Shown here piece by piece: positions 1-10,000 of a stretch of 64,000 nt of DNA. Within the stretch, counting starts at the first letter, position 1. Every line of letters starts with the position of its first letter. Below the pieces are notes generated by a model. The model was not told the origin of the DNA. It saw only the letters and a list, made by a program, of their open reading frames with translations, and did not search any database. A program made the position numbers and the translations under genes. Source of the stretch: UBA6168 sp041392505 (GTDB taxonomy: Bacteria; Bacteroidota; Bacteroidia; Chitinophagales; Saprospiraceae); assembly GCA_041392505.1 (NCBI GenBank), contig JAWKLX010000013.1, positions 124,001 to 188,000 on the forward strand, in the 5' to 3' direction.

Positions 1-501
1 AAGGAGGATGCCCAACAATACTTTAACAAATCCATAGCTTTACAAAGCGACCTGACCAAAGCCTACTTTGACCGCGCCCTACTACGCAAAGAGCTGGGAG
101 ATGAGGAAGGGGCAGTTGCCGATTACAACCAAATCATAATGACGAAAGGGGACCTATATATGGAGGCATACCCAAACCGTGGCCTTACCCGCAAAATGTT
201 GGGTGACTTCAACGGGGCTCTTAACGACATCAACCGAGCCATTGAAAAATACCCCACCGATGCCATGCTTTACAAAAACCGGGGCAACCTCTTCTTCATG
301 TTCGATCACCCCCGCCAAGCCATTGAGGACTACACCAAGGCTATCCAATTGAACGATGACCTGGCCGAAGCCTATTACAACCGCGGACTCGCTAATATCC
401 TGATCCAAAACCGGCTCAATGGCTGCAATGATCTCAATGAGGCTGCGAGCCTTGGCTTTGAGAAGGCGGCTTACAAGCTGCAATACTTCTGTGTAGAGTA
501 A
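1..501 (+). CDS. TPR-repeat protein, 5' end cut off by the window
   Basis: The frame is open from base 1 to the stop at 499-501, giving 166 visible residues, so the true start lies upstream of the window. At least three tetratricopeptide units are visible, with the spaced pattern A-Y--RG-----G----A--D---AI (for example around KNRGNLFF and YYNRGLAN). The last repeat ends in NGCNDLNEAASLGFEKA, a common closing repeat in Bacteroidota TPR proteins. TPR arrays act as protein-binding scaffolds, and the partner cannot be told from this fragment. An internal ATG at 139 would give a shorter product, but the TPR pattern continues upstream of it, so it is not the real start. Confidence 0.8.
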   Translation, partial: KEDAQQYFNKSIALQSDLTKAYFDRALLRKELGDEEGAVADYNQIIMTKGDLYMEAYPNRGLTRKMLGDFNGALNDINRAIEKYPTDAMLYKNRGNLFFMFDHPRQAIEDYTKAIQLNDDLAEAYYNRGLANILIQNRLNGCNDLNEAASLGFEKAAYKLQYFCVE

Positions 502-837
502 CTAAAATCAATGCAAGTGACTACAGGATTAGTTTCATCATCATCAGAACTGGCTAACAAGATTGGCAGGACACAAAATACTTAACTCAGAAAACCATAT
601 CATAAAATCAAAAGATGGGCGGCGCTGCAATTATGTTTGTAGCGCCACCACCTTTTCCCGCAAACCCATAATCACTTTCACCTCGCCTGCCCTTGCCACT
701 TACAGGCCACAGTCCATCACAATGCAATTGGTGTTTTTGACAGGTAGCTTCCAACAGCATAGAAGTCAGCATCACTGATTTTGACTTATACTTGCAACTC
801 ATTTCAACAATTGAAATTCAAACTTTTGCTAGTGAAC
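502..837. other. Intergenic stretch with no supported gene
   Basis: About 336 bases separate the TPR gene from the CHU_C adhesin. A 71-codon frame at 563-778 has no recognisable domain and a composition unlike the neighbouring proteins, so it is not called. A weak promoter-like TATACTTG lies at about 790-800, one base off the Bacteroidota -7 consensus. Nothing else is seen. Confidence 0.5.
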
Positions 838-2832
838 ATGATCAGGATTTTCCTTTTGGCCTTTTTTACCTTCCAAGCCGCCTGCGCTTTTGCTCAGCCC
901 TGCGATTTCCCACTCCCCCCATCCAATACCTGCGACGAAGCTCCGCTGCTTTGCGATCTTGATGGGTATTGCTCCAACAATGCAGCCGCTGTCAATTCGG
1001 GTACGCCTAATGCCTTTTGTGGACTGGTAGAAAACAACAACTGGGTATCGTTCATCGCTGGTTCGCCGACCTTTACTTTGCAAATCAACGTAGCCAACTG
1101 TGCCCAAGGGGGCGGGCTCCAAGCACAAATCTTCTCCACCGTCGACTGCAATTTTTTCACCTCCGTCTCCAACTGTATTGACGGCGGCGGAGAGGGCAGT
1201 TTTACGTTGACGGCTTCCAACCTCATCATTGGTGAAACCTACTACCTGATGACGGACGGAAAAGGTGGGGATGTTTGTGACTATTCGTTTGAATTGTTGA
1301 ACGGCACGACCCTGTCCCCCGCCAATGCCCAAATTGAGCCTGCCGGCTTTTTATGCGAAAACGGAACCCTAATATTAGAATCTGTCGGCACTTCCACCAA
1401 CGCCAATCTGACCTTTGAATGGAGCACCCAAGACGGGAACATCCTGTCGGGTGCACAAACACCCGTCATCGAAATAGACTCAGCAGGAACTTATAAAATA
1501 GTGATCGAAGATGCGGGCGGCTGTACGGATTCAACAGAAATCACCGTACCGATCAATCCACTACCGCAAATCAGCATTTCAACACCCGACACCCTCGACT
1601 GCCTGATAGACACGATCGTTGACATCTTCGCCAATACTGTCAGCCCTTCCGATGCCTTCTTTTGGACCACCCAAACAGGCAACATCCTCTCCGGGCAATC
1701 CACCAATAACCCGGTAGTTGACCTGCCCGGTTTCTATCAAGTCGTCGTGACGGATACCCTGACAGGCTGTTCCAACACCAGCAGCGTAGAAGTTTTTACA
1801 GATGTCGAAACGCCCGTGGCCATTGCCAATGGCGGTGGAGAGCTGAACTGCGTTGTCCCTTCCCTGACCTTGGACGGGTCGGGGTCTTCTGCTGGCAGCA
1901 ATTTTTCCTATTCTTGGACAACAGCTTTGGGAAACATTTTGAGCGGTGCGAATACCCTGACACCAACAGTTGATGCCGCAGGCATTTATATTTTGCAAGT
2001 GACCAGCGCCACCAATAGTTGTACACAAACGGCCAGCACGGTTGTCACCCTAAACGATGCCCACCCGACTGGGGCAGAAATTACCTTGCTTCGACCTTGT
2101 GTTGGGGATACGGACGGGGCCATCAACATCTCCACTGTACAGGGGGGAACGCCACCCTACTTATTTGCCTTCAACGGTACTGCCTTTCAGTCAACCAATA
2201 ATTGGAGTTCTTTGCCACCGGACATGTACCCGATTGCTATACAGGATGCAATCGGCTGCGAGTGGGACACCGTGCTCACCATCTCCGAACTTCCTCAGCT
2301 GATTGTCGAACTTGGCGACGACCAAACCATCCCCCTCGGCTGCGAGGTACTTCTCAATGCTCGTGTCAATTTCCTCCCAGAAGATATTGATAGCGTGGTT
2401 TGGACGCCTTTTTACGATTGTCAAAATTGTTTTGAGCAAGCCGTCCTTCCTGTGGAAAACACGACTTATCAGGTAAAAGTGATTGACGTAAACGGCTGCA
2501 CGGCCAACGACCGGGTTGCTATATTTTTGGATAAAAAAAGGAATGTATTTATCCCCAATGCCTTCTCTCCGAACGACGATGGCCTGAACGACATATTTTT
2601 TATTAACACCGGAAAAGATGTGGCGGAAATATTAAATTTTAAAATTTTCGACCGGTGGGGGGAACTGGTAGCCTCATTTGAAAATTTTCCACCCAATGAT
2701 TTATCTTATGGATGGGATGGCTCTTTAAATGGGCGAAAAATGGACACGGCTACGTTTACTTATTTTGCGGAAATATTATTCTTAGATGGAGTGGTGGAAA
2801 TATATAGTGGGGATGTGGTTTTGGTAAAATGA
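838..2832 (+). CDS. Secreted PKD-like repeat protein with CHU_C (T9SS type B) sorting domain
   Basis: A 664-residue cell-surface protein. The ATG at 838 is chosen because it starts directly with a signal peptide (residues 1-20, ending ACAFAQ). The upstream ATG-like start at 781 would put 19 odd residues in front of it. An N-terminal Cys-rich domain (about 25-150) is followed by three Ig/PKD-like units with the shared core GNILSG and closing GCT/GCS/SCT motifs. One SprB-like unit follows (GGTPPYLFAFNG). The last ~90 residues are a gliding motility-associated C-terminal domain, with the hallmark NVFIPNAFSPNDDGLND and FDRWGELV. Family knowledge: such domains direct T9SS export and surface attachment. 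The ligand is unknown, and a role as adhesin or matrix protein is inferred. Confidence 0.88.
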   Translation: MIRIFLLAFFTFQAACAFAQPCDFPLPPSNTCDEAPLLCDLDGYCSNNAAAVNSGTPNAFCGLVENNNWVSFIAGSPTFTLQINVANCAQGGGLQAQIFSTVDCNFFTSVSNCIDGGGEGSFTLTASNLIIGETYYLMTDGKGGDVCDYSFELLNGTTLSPANAQIEPAGFLCENGTLILESVGTSTNANLTFEWSTQDGNILSGAQTPVIEIDSAGTYKIVIEDAGGCTDSTEITVPINPLPQISISTPDTLDCLIDTIVDIFANTVSPSDAFFWTTQTGNILSGQSTNNPVVDLPGFYQVVVTDTLTGCSNTSSVEVFTDVETPVAIANGGGELNCVVPSLTLDGSGSSAGSNFSYSWTTALGNILSGANTLTPTVDAAGIYILQVTSATNSCTQTASTVVTLNDAHPTGAEITLLRPCVGDTDGAINISTVQGGTPPYLFAFNGTAFQSTNNWSSLPPDMYPIAIQDAIGCEWDTVLTISELPQLIVELGDDQTIPLGCEVLLNARVNFLPEDIDSVVWTPFYDCQNCFEQAVLPVENTTYQVKVIDVNGCTANDRVAIFLDKKRNVFIPNAFSPNDDGLNDIFFINTGKDVAEILNFKIFDRWGELVASFENFPPNDLSYGWDGSLNGRKMDTATFTYFAEILFLDGVVEIYSGDVVLVK

Positions 2833-2843
2833 GATATGGTAGA

Positions 2844-3172
2844 AATATGGTAGAAATAAAATAGAAATAAAGGGTTTACTTATAAAATTAAATAACATGA
2901 AAACGAGACAACAACAGGGAAACGGATGACACGGATTTGGTTTTATAAGAAAACTCTTAATAGAAATAAAACCGCCAAGAATAAGTTTTTAATAATTCGT
3001 TTTCGCTGGGAGGCCGGAGGCTCCAAAACCTCCTCTACTTAGGCACTTTACTATCGTTGGGTTGCAGCCATGAAACGAACGTAGAGGAGGTTTTGCAACC
3101 TCCGGCTTATTTACAAGAAATATTAATTTTCAATTTTCGGCAGTAATATTTCTATTTTATTTCTACCATATT
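2844..3172. repeat. MITE-like element: 26-bp terminal inverted repeats with a nested hairpin
   Basis: Bases 2844-2869 and 3147-3172 are perfect inverted copies (26 bp). Inside them, 3013-3038 and 3081-3106 form a second inverted pair (GGAGGTTTTG core; three bases differ in the 26-base arms). Both outer ends are built from degenerate 11-base units (GAAATATGGTA / GAAATAAAATA). The element sits between two convergent genes, and its right end provides the TAG stop codon of the methyltransferase gene. There is no coding capacity. A non-autonomous transposable element or a REP-like structure is the best guess. It could also act as a large bidirectional transcription barrier. Confidence 0.6.
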
Positions 3173-4014
3173 CCTATTTTATTTAAAACACTTATTTTAA
3201 AATCACAAGTCACATTTAATTGTTCCAATTCTTCAAAAGCATTTTGTCTTTCCTTGCTTGCACTCCAATAATAAGGCGTCATTTTTAACAATGACAACAG
3301 GTCTTTTTTATTATTCAATAAAATATTAAAAATTAATTCTTGGGTTTCGACGATTTCAAATAAACCATTTAATTTATGAGGCAAATTAAATGGGTGCGGT
3401 TTAAATGTTTCATAAACCAATCCCGCAATTTCTTTTAAATGTTCAGGGCCTGCGGAAACAACAATTAATTGACCTTTATTTTTTAATATTTTATAAAATT
3501 CAGGCATGGATACGGGTGCAAAAACAGAGACAATAATATCTATTGAATTTTCTTTTATGGGCATATCATACACACTACCGACAAAATAGAAATTAGCGGG
3601 ATATTTTTTAGCTGCCAATTTTACAGCATACTTGGAAATATCAAATCCCAGAGCAGTTTTATCGCCCGTAATTCTTTCCAATATTTTTGCACTATAATAA
3701 CCTTCGCCACACCCGGCATCCAAGATTATTTTTTGTTCGCTATTGTCATTTTCCGCATTTATTATTTCCGCTATTTTTTTGACCAATGGGTTGTAATACC
3801 CCATTTCCAAAAAAGAGCGGCGGGCAGCAATCATCTCCTTATTATCGCCGGGATTTTTGGAATTCTTTTTTTGAACGGGTAATAAATTGAGGTAGCCTTC
3901 CTTGGCCAAATCGAAATTATGATTGGCTGCGCAGCCAAAATTTTTCTCTGAGGATTTTAAAAGCAGGGCTTTACAAATGGGACAAAGGAGGACGTTGGTC
4001 AGGTTGTTTGGCAT
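3163..4014 (-). CDS. rlmA: 23S rRNA (guanine-N1)-methyltransferase, RlmA family
   Basis: A SAM-dependent methyltransferase of 283 residues. The N-terminus carries the RlmA zinc-ribbon pattern C-P-I-C, then Cys and A-N-H, followed by NFDLAKEGYLNLL, which is diagnostic of RlmA(I/II) enzymes that methylate a hairpin-35 guanine of 23S rRNA. Motif I is seen as ILDAGCGEGYYS, and motif IV-like VSVFAPVSMPEF follows. The ATG at 4014 is chosen because it places the zinc finger eight residues in, as in the family. An in-frame ATG at 4074 would add 20 residues without similarity. The final residues IGIW and the TAG stop overlap the terminal repeat of the adjacent MITE-like element, so the native C-terminus may have been altered. 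The exact target base is inferred from family membership. Confidence 0.75.
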   Translation of the reverse strand: MPNNLTNVLLCPICKALLLKSSEKNFGCAANHNFDLAKEGYLNLLPVQKKNSKNPGDNKEMIAARRSFLEMGYYNPLVKKIAEIINAENDNSEQKIILDAGCGEGYYSAKILERITGDKTALGFDISKYAVKLAAKKYPANFYFVGSVYDMPIKENSIDIIVSVFAPVSMPEFYKILKNKGQLIVVSAGPEHLKEIAGLVYETFKPHPFNLPHKLNGLFEIVETQELIFNILLNNKKDLLSLLKMTPYYWSASKERQNAFEELEQLNVTCDFKISVLNKIGIW

Positions 4015-4328
4015 GGTGACAAATCGTTTATCAAAGCGTAATGATAAATAATATCCAAGATAGATTTCCTCCATTTTAGTTTATGGGAAATCTTAAATTT
4101 TAAACCTACTGAAATGGAGATGGAAAGCAACGAGTTTGGCCTTATGACCTATTTTAAAATAAAAAAAAACGCCATATATTTACCCCTCATTTTGTGTAGT
4201 ATAAAACAGTCATTGGTAAAACGAGGCCATTTACCACCTCCTATTTTGATCTGCCGTACAAAGCCGTTATTTTTGTTGGCAGGAAGAAACAGCCATTTTT
4301 AAGGGCCTTTTGCAGCAGAGAAAACACA
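4015..4328. other. Divergent intergenic region carrying the CotH gene promoter
   Basis: This stretch separates the methyltransferase (minus) from the CotH protein (plus). A 62-codon frame at 4114-4302 has no domain and overlaps the promoter described separately, so it is rejected. Nothing else is visible. Confidence 0.5.
4245..4275 (+). promoter_or_regulatory. Bacteroidota-type promoter for the CotH-kinase gene
   Basis: TTTG at 4245-4248, a 19-base spacer, and TATTTTTG at 4268-4275 fit the Bacteroidota primary sigma pattern TTTG-N19-21-TAnnTTTG. The predicted transcription start is near 4281, giving a leader of about 48 bases before the ATG at 4329. Confidence 0.6.
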
Positions 4329-6677
4329 ATGTACAAACAGTCAAACACCATATCCTTATTCCTGATCCTTTGGGCATTGCTGCTGAACAGCATCGCCTTT
4401 TCCCAAAACAACAAGGACGTACAAGCCTATGAGCCCCCGCCATTATCGGTTGAAATGGTGCCGCCGAGCGGTTTTTTCTACGACTCCTTGACCGTGCAGC
4501 TGCTGTCGCCAGGGGCAAAAATCTATTACACAACCGATGGGACAGAACCCAGACCGATCGCTGCCCACCGCTATACGCTGCCGATCTCGCTACATGAAAC
4601 CACCGTGGTGCGGGCGATGGCTTTGATGACGGGTGAAGAGAGCCATGTATTTTCGGCGACCTATTTTGTCAATGAGCCAGAGACGACGTTTCCCGTTGTT
4701 TCGATTTCTGCAACGCCATCCTTGTTGTTCGATCCTGTCCGGGGATTATTAACGACGGGGGAAAATGCCATTGATACTTTGTGGTACAAGCCGGGTGCTA
4801 ATTTTTGGAGCAAACAAGAGGTAAGCTGCAATTTTGAACTGATTGAAACGGATGGGAAAACAGCTTGGGAAAACGAGGCGGGCTTCCGGCTGTTTGGCGG
4901 CATGAGCCGTTTGTTTAAGCAAAAATCTTTTAGCATTTCGGCACGGGAGCGGTACGGCGACAAACGCATCCGGCATGAGGTTTTCGGAAAAAAAGGTTTG
5001 AAAAAATACAAACACCTCGTCCTGCGCAACAGTGGCAGTGACTTTGGGAAGGCACATTTTCGGGACGCCCTGATGACGGATTTGGTGAAAGATTGGGACT
5101 TGGATGTACAGGACTATCGTCCTGCACACGTGTATTTAAATGGAAAATACTGGGGCATTTACAACCTGCGGGAAAAGCTCAACCGCTACTTCATTGCCAG
5201 CCATTATGACCTGAACAAGGATAGCATTGACTTGATCGAACACCGCATCACAAGGAAGAACGGCAAAACTGGCCACTACCGGAACCTCCTTGCTTTTTTG
5301 GAAAACAACGACCTGTCCAACGCTGCCAATTACGCCTACGTGCAATCGCAAATGGAGGTGGACAATTTCATGGATTTACAGATTGCCCAAATCTATTTCG
5401 ACAACCAGGACGCTGGTGGCAACATCCGGTTTTGGCGGCCACAAACAACAAACGGCCGCTGGCGCTGGATTCTTTACGACACCGACTGGGGGTTTGGCCT
5501 GAACGACTCCAAAGCCTTCCGCAACAACAGTCTCGAATTTCACACCGAGCCCAACGGCCCCAACTGGCCCAACCCGTCTTGGAGTACTTTTATCCTGCGG
5601 AAATTGCTGGAGAACAGAGACTTCGAGCGGGAGTTCGTCACCCTTTTTTGTGACTATCTGAACGAGGATTTGACCGAGGCGCACGTGATCGCCACCATCG
5701 ACAAATTTTATAAAAACCTGTTGCCCGAAATGCAGCGACACCTAGACAGGTGGGATTTGAAAAGGGAAGTTTGGGAAGAAGAAGTGGAAACGATGAAGGT
5801 ATTTGCGAACGCCCGCCCGCGGTATATCCGCAAGTTTTTGAAAGAGAAATTTGCGCTCGGTGAAGAGCGGGTCGTCAATGTTCAAGTGGACCACGGCGGC
5901 AAGATCATCATCAACGACCGCATCAAAGAACGGGAACATTTTTCCGGTAAATATTTTGAAAAAACGCCCGTTCGGCTGCGGGCCAAACCCGACCTTGGCT
6001 ACCGCTTCGTGCACTGGGAAGGGGACGGGGTCTATTCTGAATCACCCGAACTATTGCTGGAGCTGACCCATCCAATTTGGGACATCCGCTGCGTGTTTGA
6101 AAAATATGAATATGCACTGGCCGGAAAGGTCATCATCAACGAGGTCAGTTGCAACAACAAGCAAAGCAAGGACTGGGTAGAAATTTACAACAACTCGAAA
6201 GCACGTGTCGACCTCGAAGGCTGGGTATTGACCGACCGCAAGAATAAATTCAAATTTCCGCATTATATATTATCGCCAAAAGGCTACGTCGTCATTTGCG
6301 AAGACTCTACCGATTTTTTAAAAGTCCATCCACACGTCCAAAGCCTCATCAGTGGACTGAGTTTTGGACTGAACAAACGATCCGAAACAATCCAACTTTT
6401 TTCTCCCGAAACGGCTGCCGTTGACAGCCTAACCTGGGAGCTCGAACCAATGGACAGTGTTTTTTCTTACGACCTGCTCTTGCCCGGGCTCGACAATGGC
6501 AATCCGGACAACTGGGAAATTGTGATGGGAAACGGCACGCCGGGTGCGGCCAACCAATTTTACCTGGTCAGCAGCATTCAAGCACGCCGCGATTTATGGG
6601 CGCAAGTAGGCATGGCCTTAGGGGTCATTTTTCTTTGTTTGATCCTCCTGAGGCTCCGGGCAAAAAAAATCCTTTAA
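4329..6677 (+). CDS. CotH-kinase-like surface protein with Chb_HEX_C and lamin-tail domains and a C-terminal membrane anchor
   Basis: 782 residues. A signal peptide (1-25, ending SIAFSQ) is followed by a chitobiase/hexosaminidase C-terminal-like fold at about 38-115 (GAKIYYTTDGTEPRP is the typical motif). A CotH domain lies at about 160-480, with the family motifs YWGIYNLREKLNRYF, FDNQDAGGN and YDTDWGFG (metal-binding D-x-D). A lamin-tail domain lies at about 615-735 (VIINEVSCNN, DWVEIYNNS, GWVLTDRKNKF). The protein ends in a hydrophobic helix (VGMALGVIFLCLILL) and a basic tail RLRAKKIL instead of a T9SS sorting domain. CotH proteins of spore formers are atypical protein kinases. Whether this exported homologue phosphorylates anything is unknown. 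It has its own promoter and no operon partners. Confidence 0.85.
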   Translation: MYKQSNTISLFLILWALLLNSIAFSQNNKDVQAYEPPPLSVEMVPPSGFFYDSLTVQLLSPGAKIYYTTDGTEPRPIAAHRYTLPISLHETTVVRAMALMTGEESHVFSATYFVNEPETTFPVVSISATPSLLFDPVRGLLTTGENAIDTLWYKPGANFWSKQEVSCNFELIETDGKTAWENEAGFRLFGGMSRLFKQKSFSISARERYGDKRIRHEVFGKKGLKKYKHLVLRNSGSDFGKAHFRDALMTDLVKDWDLDVQDYRPAHVYLNGKYWGIYNLREKLNRYFIASHYDLNKDSIDLIEHRITRKNGKTGHYRNLLAFLENNDLSNAANYAYVQSQMEVDNFMDLQIAQIYFDNQDAGGNIRFWRPQTTNGRWRWILYDTDWGFGLNDSKAFRNNSLEFHTEPNGPNWPNPSWSTFILRKLLENRDFEREFVTLFCDYLNEDLTEAHVIATIDKFYKNLLPEMQRHLDRWDLKREVWEEEVETMKVFANARPRYIRKFLKEKFALGEERVVNVQVDHGGKIIINDRIKEREHFSGKYFEKTPVRLRAKPDLGYRFVHWEGDGVYSESPELLLELTHPIWDIRCVFEKYEYALAGKVIINEVSCNNKQSKDWVEIYNNSKARVDLEGWVLTDRKNKFKFPHYILSPKGYVVICEDSTDFLKVHPHVQSLISGLSFGLNKRSETIQLFSPETAAVDSLTWELEPMDSVFSYDLLLPGLDNGNPDNWEIVMGNGTPGAANQFYLVSSIQARRDLWAQVGMALGVIFLCLILLRLRAKKIL

Positions 6678-7022
6678 GTTAGTGTTGGATTTCGGATGTG
6701 GGATTTCAGCATGTAGTAGCTTATCACTATAGTTCATCCAGTTATTCAATTTTTTATCTTATAATCTTTTATCCTGCCAGTCACCATTTGTCTAATTTTT
6801 GGCATTTAATGAATATGTTAGAACCGATCTTGCATTTCATTTATTTATTGAAATAGATTTGAGATTTTCCGCCTGTCCTTGAAAATTCAATGCCGTGACA
6901 AAACATTCCCTGTCGCGACCACCTAACCATAAAAAGACATATTTAAAAAAATAACCGCTAACGACAAGATCATTGTTGTTGCCCGACTTTAATTCAAATC
7001 AATCAATCAAACCCTTCTTCTT
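6678..7022. other. Leader region of the large SprB-repeat adhesin
   Basis: 345 AT-rich bases with no reading frame worth calling. The stretch contains the candidate promoter at 6830-6861 and an untranslated leader of roughly 150 bases. No clear terminator follows the CotH gene. Confidence 0.45.
6830..6861 (+). promoter_or_regulatory. Candidate promoter of the SprB-repeat adhesin
   Basis: TTG at 6830-6832, a 21-base spacer, and TAGATTTG at 6854-6861 match the Bacteroidota consensus. It would give a leader of about 155 bases before the ATG at 7023, which is long, so the call is tentative. Confidence 0.35.
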
Positions 7023-10000
7023 ATGAAAAAAAGTTACTTGACCTTTCTGGTTTTTTATGCCTTCACTTGTTTCAGTTATGCACAATTCAATGATTGCTGC
7101 ACGGGCAATAAGTTGACATCAAACGCCCCCTTGACCGTTGACGTATTGAATGGCCCAGGAAAACTCGAAACCATTTCCGATTGCTCCTGCCTCTCAGGTG
7201 ATGAGACAAACTCTTACTGGTTTCGATTTGAATGCACCAACGATTCCCCGCTGTCCTTTGCTGTACGGTCTTTAAATGGCGGTGGCGACTACGACTGGGC
7301 GCTTTTTCAGGGGGGCTGCCCTTGTGCTGCCGGCGACCTTGGCCCGGCCATCGCCTGTGACAATACTGACGCAACCCCACCAGCTCCATTTGGCCCAACC
7401 GGCATGGGCAACCCTGCCCAGTTTGGCTTCCCAGGAGCCACCCAATTCCAACCGAGTTTCCAAATGATGCAAGGGGTCTCTTATGTGCTAGTGGTAAACA
7501 ATAAGACAAACACAGAAGGGTTTAACCTAGAATTCAGCCCAGATTCAAGGATCGGTCAAATTCCTCAGTCCCCTCCAGGCCCAATTAGTGGCCCAACCGT
7601 AACTTGCCCGGGCGGGGTCAGTACTTTCTCCATCCCACCAAGCCCTATTTTCGGTACTACTTTCCGCTGGAACGTATCGCCCAACCCGAACGCCCCGATC
7701 ACCCAGAACACCAATGAATTAGATTTTACTTTTACTGATCCAGGTCTTTATTCGGTTTGTGTGGCAGAGGTTTTACCGGGTGAATGTGGCGACCTCTCAA
7801 TGTTTACTTGCATCTTGGTGGACGTAGTGCCGATCCCGATCACCGCCATATCGGACTTCATCTGTTTACCGGGAAGTTATATTACAGAAAATGGAGAGGA
7901 GTATTTCAACGAAGGCGTCTATACCATAAATCTCGAATCATCCATTGGATGTGATAGCGTGGTGGTGTTGACCTTAGAATCGGCAGGCATTGATTTGGAT
8001 GTTCAGACAGACATCGTTTGTCAAGGCAGCTGCGTCATGTTTGAAGGGGAAGAATACTGTGACGAGGGTAGTTACGATAAGATTTATACCAATCAATTTG
8101 GCTGTGACAGTATCATCTCTCTGAACTTGATCACTATTCCCTTAGATATAAATGTGGTTGGCGAAGACACCCTCACTTGCAATAAGACGAGCCTCTTCTT
8201 AGACGCCAGCATGACTTTGGCGGGCGGTGAAACATCCTTCATTTGGAAAAACCCAGCGGGTGATACACTTGATACGGATTCCATTTTATTTGTCAACGCA
8301 CCCGGCATTTATACCATTGAAGTGACAACGATTGTTGGTGATGAAATCTGCGTAGAAGAAGAAGACATTGAAATCATCGGTGACAATGCCCCCCCTGCTG
8401 ATGTGACAGCCACCGCCGATCCACTCTCTTGCGTTTCCAATTCGATTGGCCTATACGGAAACTCCAGTACGCCTGATGTCACTTATGTCTGGACAGGGCC
8501 AGGTAATTTTTTCTCTACAGAACAAAACCCAACCGCCACTGCTTCCGGCCTCTACACCTTAACCGTTACAGGTAAAAATGGCTGTACAAAAATCGCCACC
8601 ATCCTTGTGGAAGCGCTGGCCTTACCAACAGCCGTCGCCAATGCCAATCAACCACTCAATTGCAACAATGCATCTGTTTTCTTAAGTGGGACTGGCTCCT
8701 CTTTTGGTCCAGAGTTCAGCTATGCCTGGACAACGGCAACGGGAAGCATTACGTCTGGTGAAAATACTCTCACCCCTACCGTAAACGCCCCCGGTATTTA
8801 TACACTCACTGTCACCAATACCACCAATGGTTGCACCCAAACAGACCAAGCGGAAGTCATTGAGTTACCAGTTGTAACTGCTGGTATCAGTGCCCAAACC
8901 AACGTACTTTGTTTTGGGGAAAACAATGGATCGGCCACTGCCTTTGGCGGCGGCGGGGATGGCAATTTTACCTATAATTGGTCAAATTCAATGACGGGAA
9001 GCACTGTCAACAATCTCAGCGAGGGTAACTACATCGTGACGATTAGCGATGGCCTAAACTGCACCGCCACTGCCTCCGTCGTTATTACGCAACCCGTTGC
9101 GCTACAGCCCAATGCATCTGCCAATGCCCAGACCATGCCCAACGTCAATGATGGGAATGCCGTGGCCAACCCAACGGGAGGCACACCCGGTTACACTTAC
9201 CTTTGGAGCAATGGCCTCACAACTTCCTCCATCGATGGCCTTGCCCCCGGTAATTACACCGTCACGGTGACCGATGCCAATGGCTGCCAGTCTGTCGAAA
9301 CGGTTACCGTGAACGAGATCGAATGTTTTATATCAGTGGATTTTGAACAAGCCGATGTTAGCTGCAACGGCTTCATGGACGGCTCTGCCACCCTTGTCCT
9401 AACAAATGCGGTCGATCCAGTCTCTTATATTTGGTCGAATGATGAGACCACCGCAACTATCAGCAATCTTGCGCCTGGCACCTATTCGGTCACAGCCACC
9501 GATGTAAATGATTGTGAAATTGTTGCCTCGGTAACCATCCAAGGGCCTTCGGCTTTGAATGTAAATGCCATTGCTACCGATCAAATTGCCCCCGGCACAA
9601 ATGATGGCACAGCCACCGCCAACCCAACCGGAGGCACCAGCCCTTACACTTATCTTTGGAGTACGGATGAAACGACCGCTTCTATTTCCAACCTCGCCCC
9701 AGGCGACTATACAGTGACAATCACCGATGCCAATGATTGCCAGCAATCCCAGACCGTGACAGTTGAAATGATCGATTGCGGTATTTCGCTGTCTATTGAC
9801 TTCAGTGACATTTCCTGTAACGGCATCCAGGATGGCCAAGCTACCGTACTGCCCACTGGCGGCAGTTCGCCTTTTACTTATAACTGGTCAAATGACGAAA
9901 CGACTCAATCCATCGGCAACCTATCAGCTGGCACTTATGATGTCACGGTCACCGACGCCAGTGATTGCCCCGCTTTTGGACAAGTCACGATAACTGAACC

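Noticed and set aside
563..778. 71-codon frame upstream of the CHU_C adhesin
   Set aside because: No domain, no promoter, and an atypical composition compared with neighbours.
4114..4302. 62-codon frame between the RlmA-like and CotH genes
   Set aside because: It overlaps a good promoter for the CotH gene and has no recognisable features.
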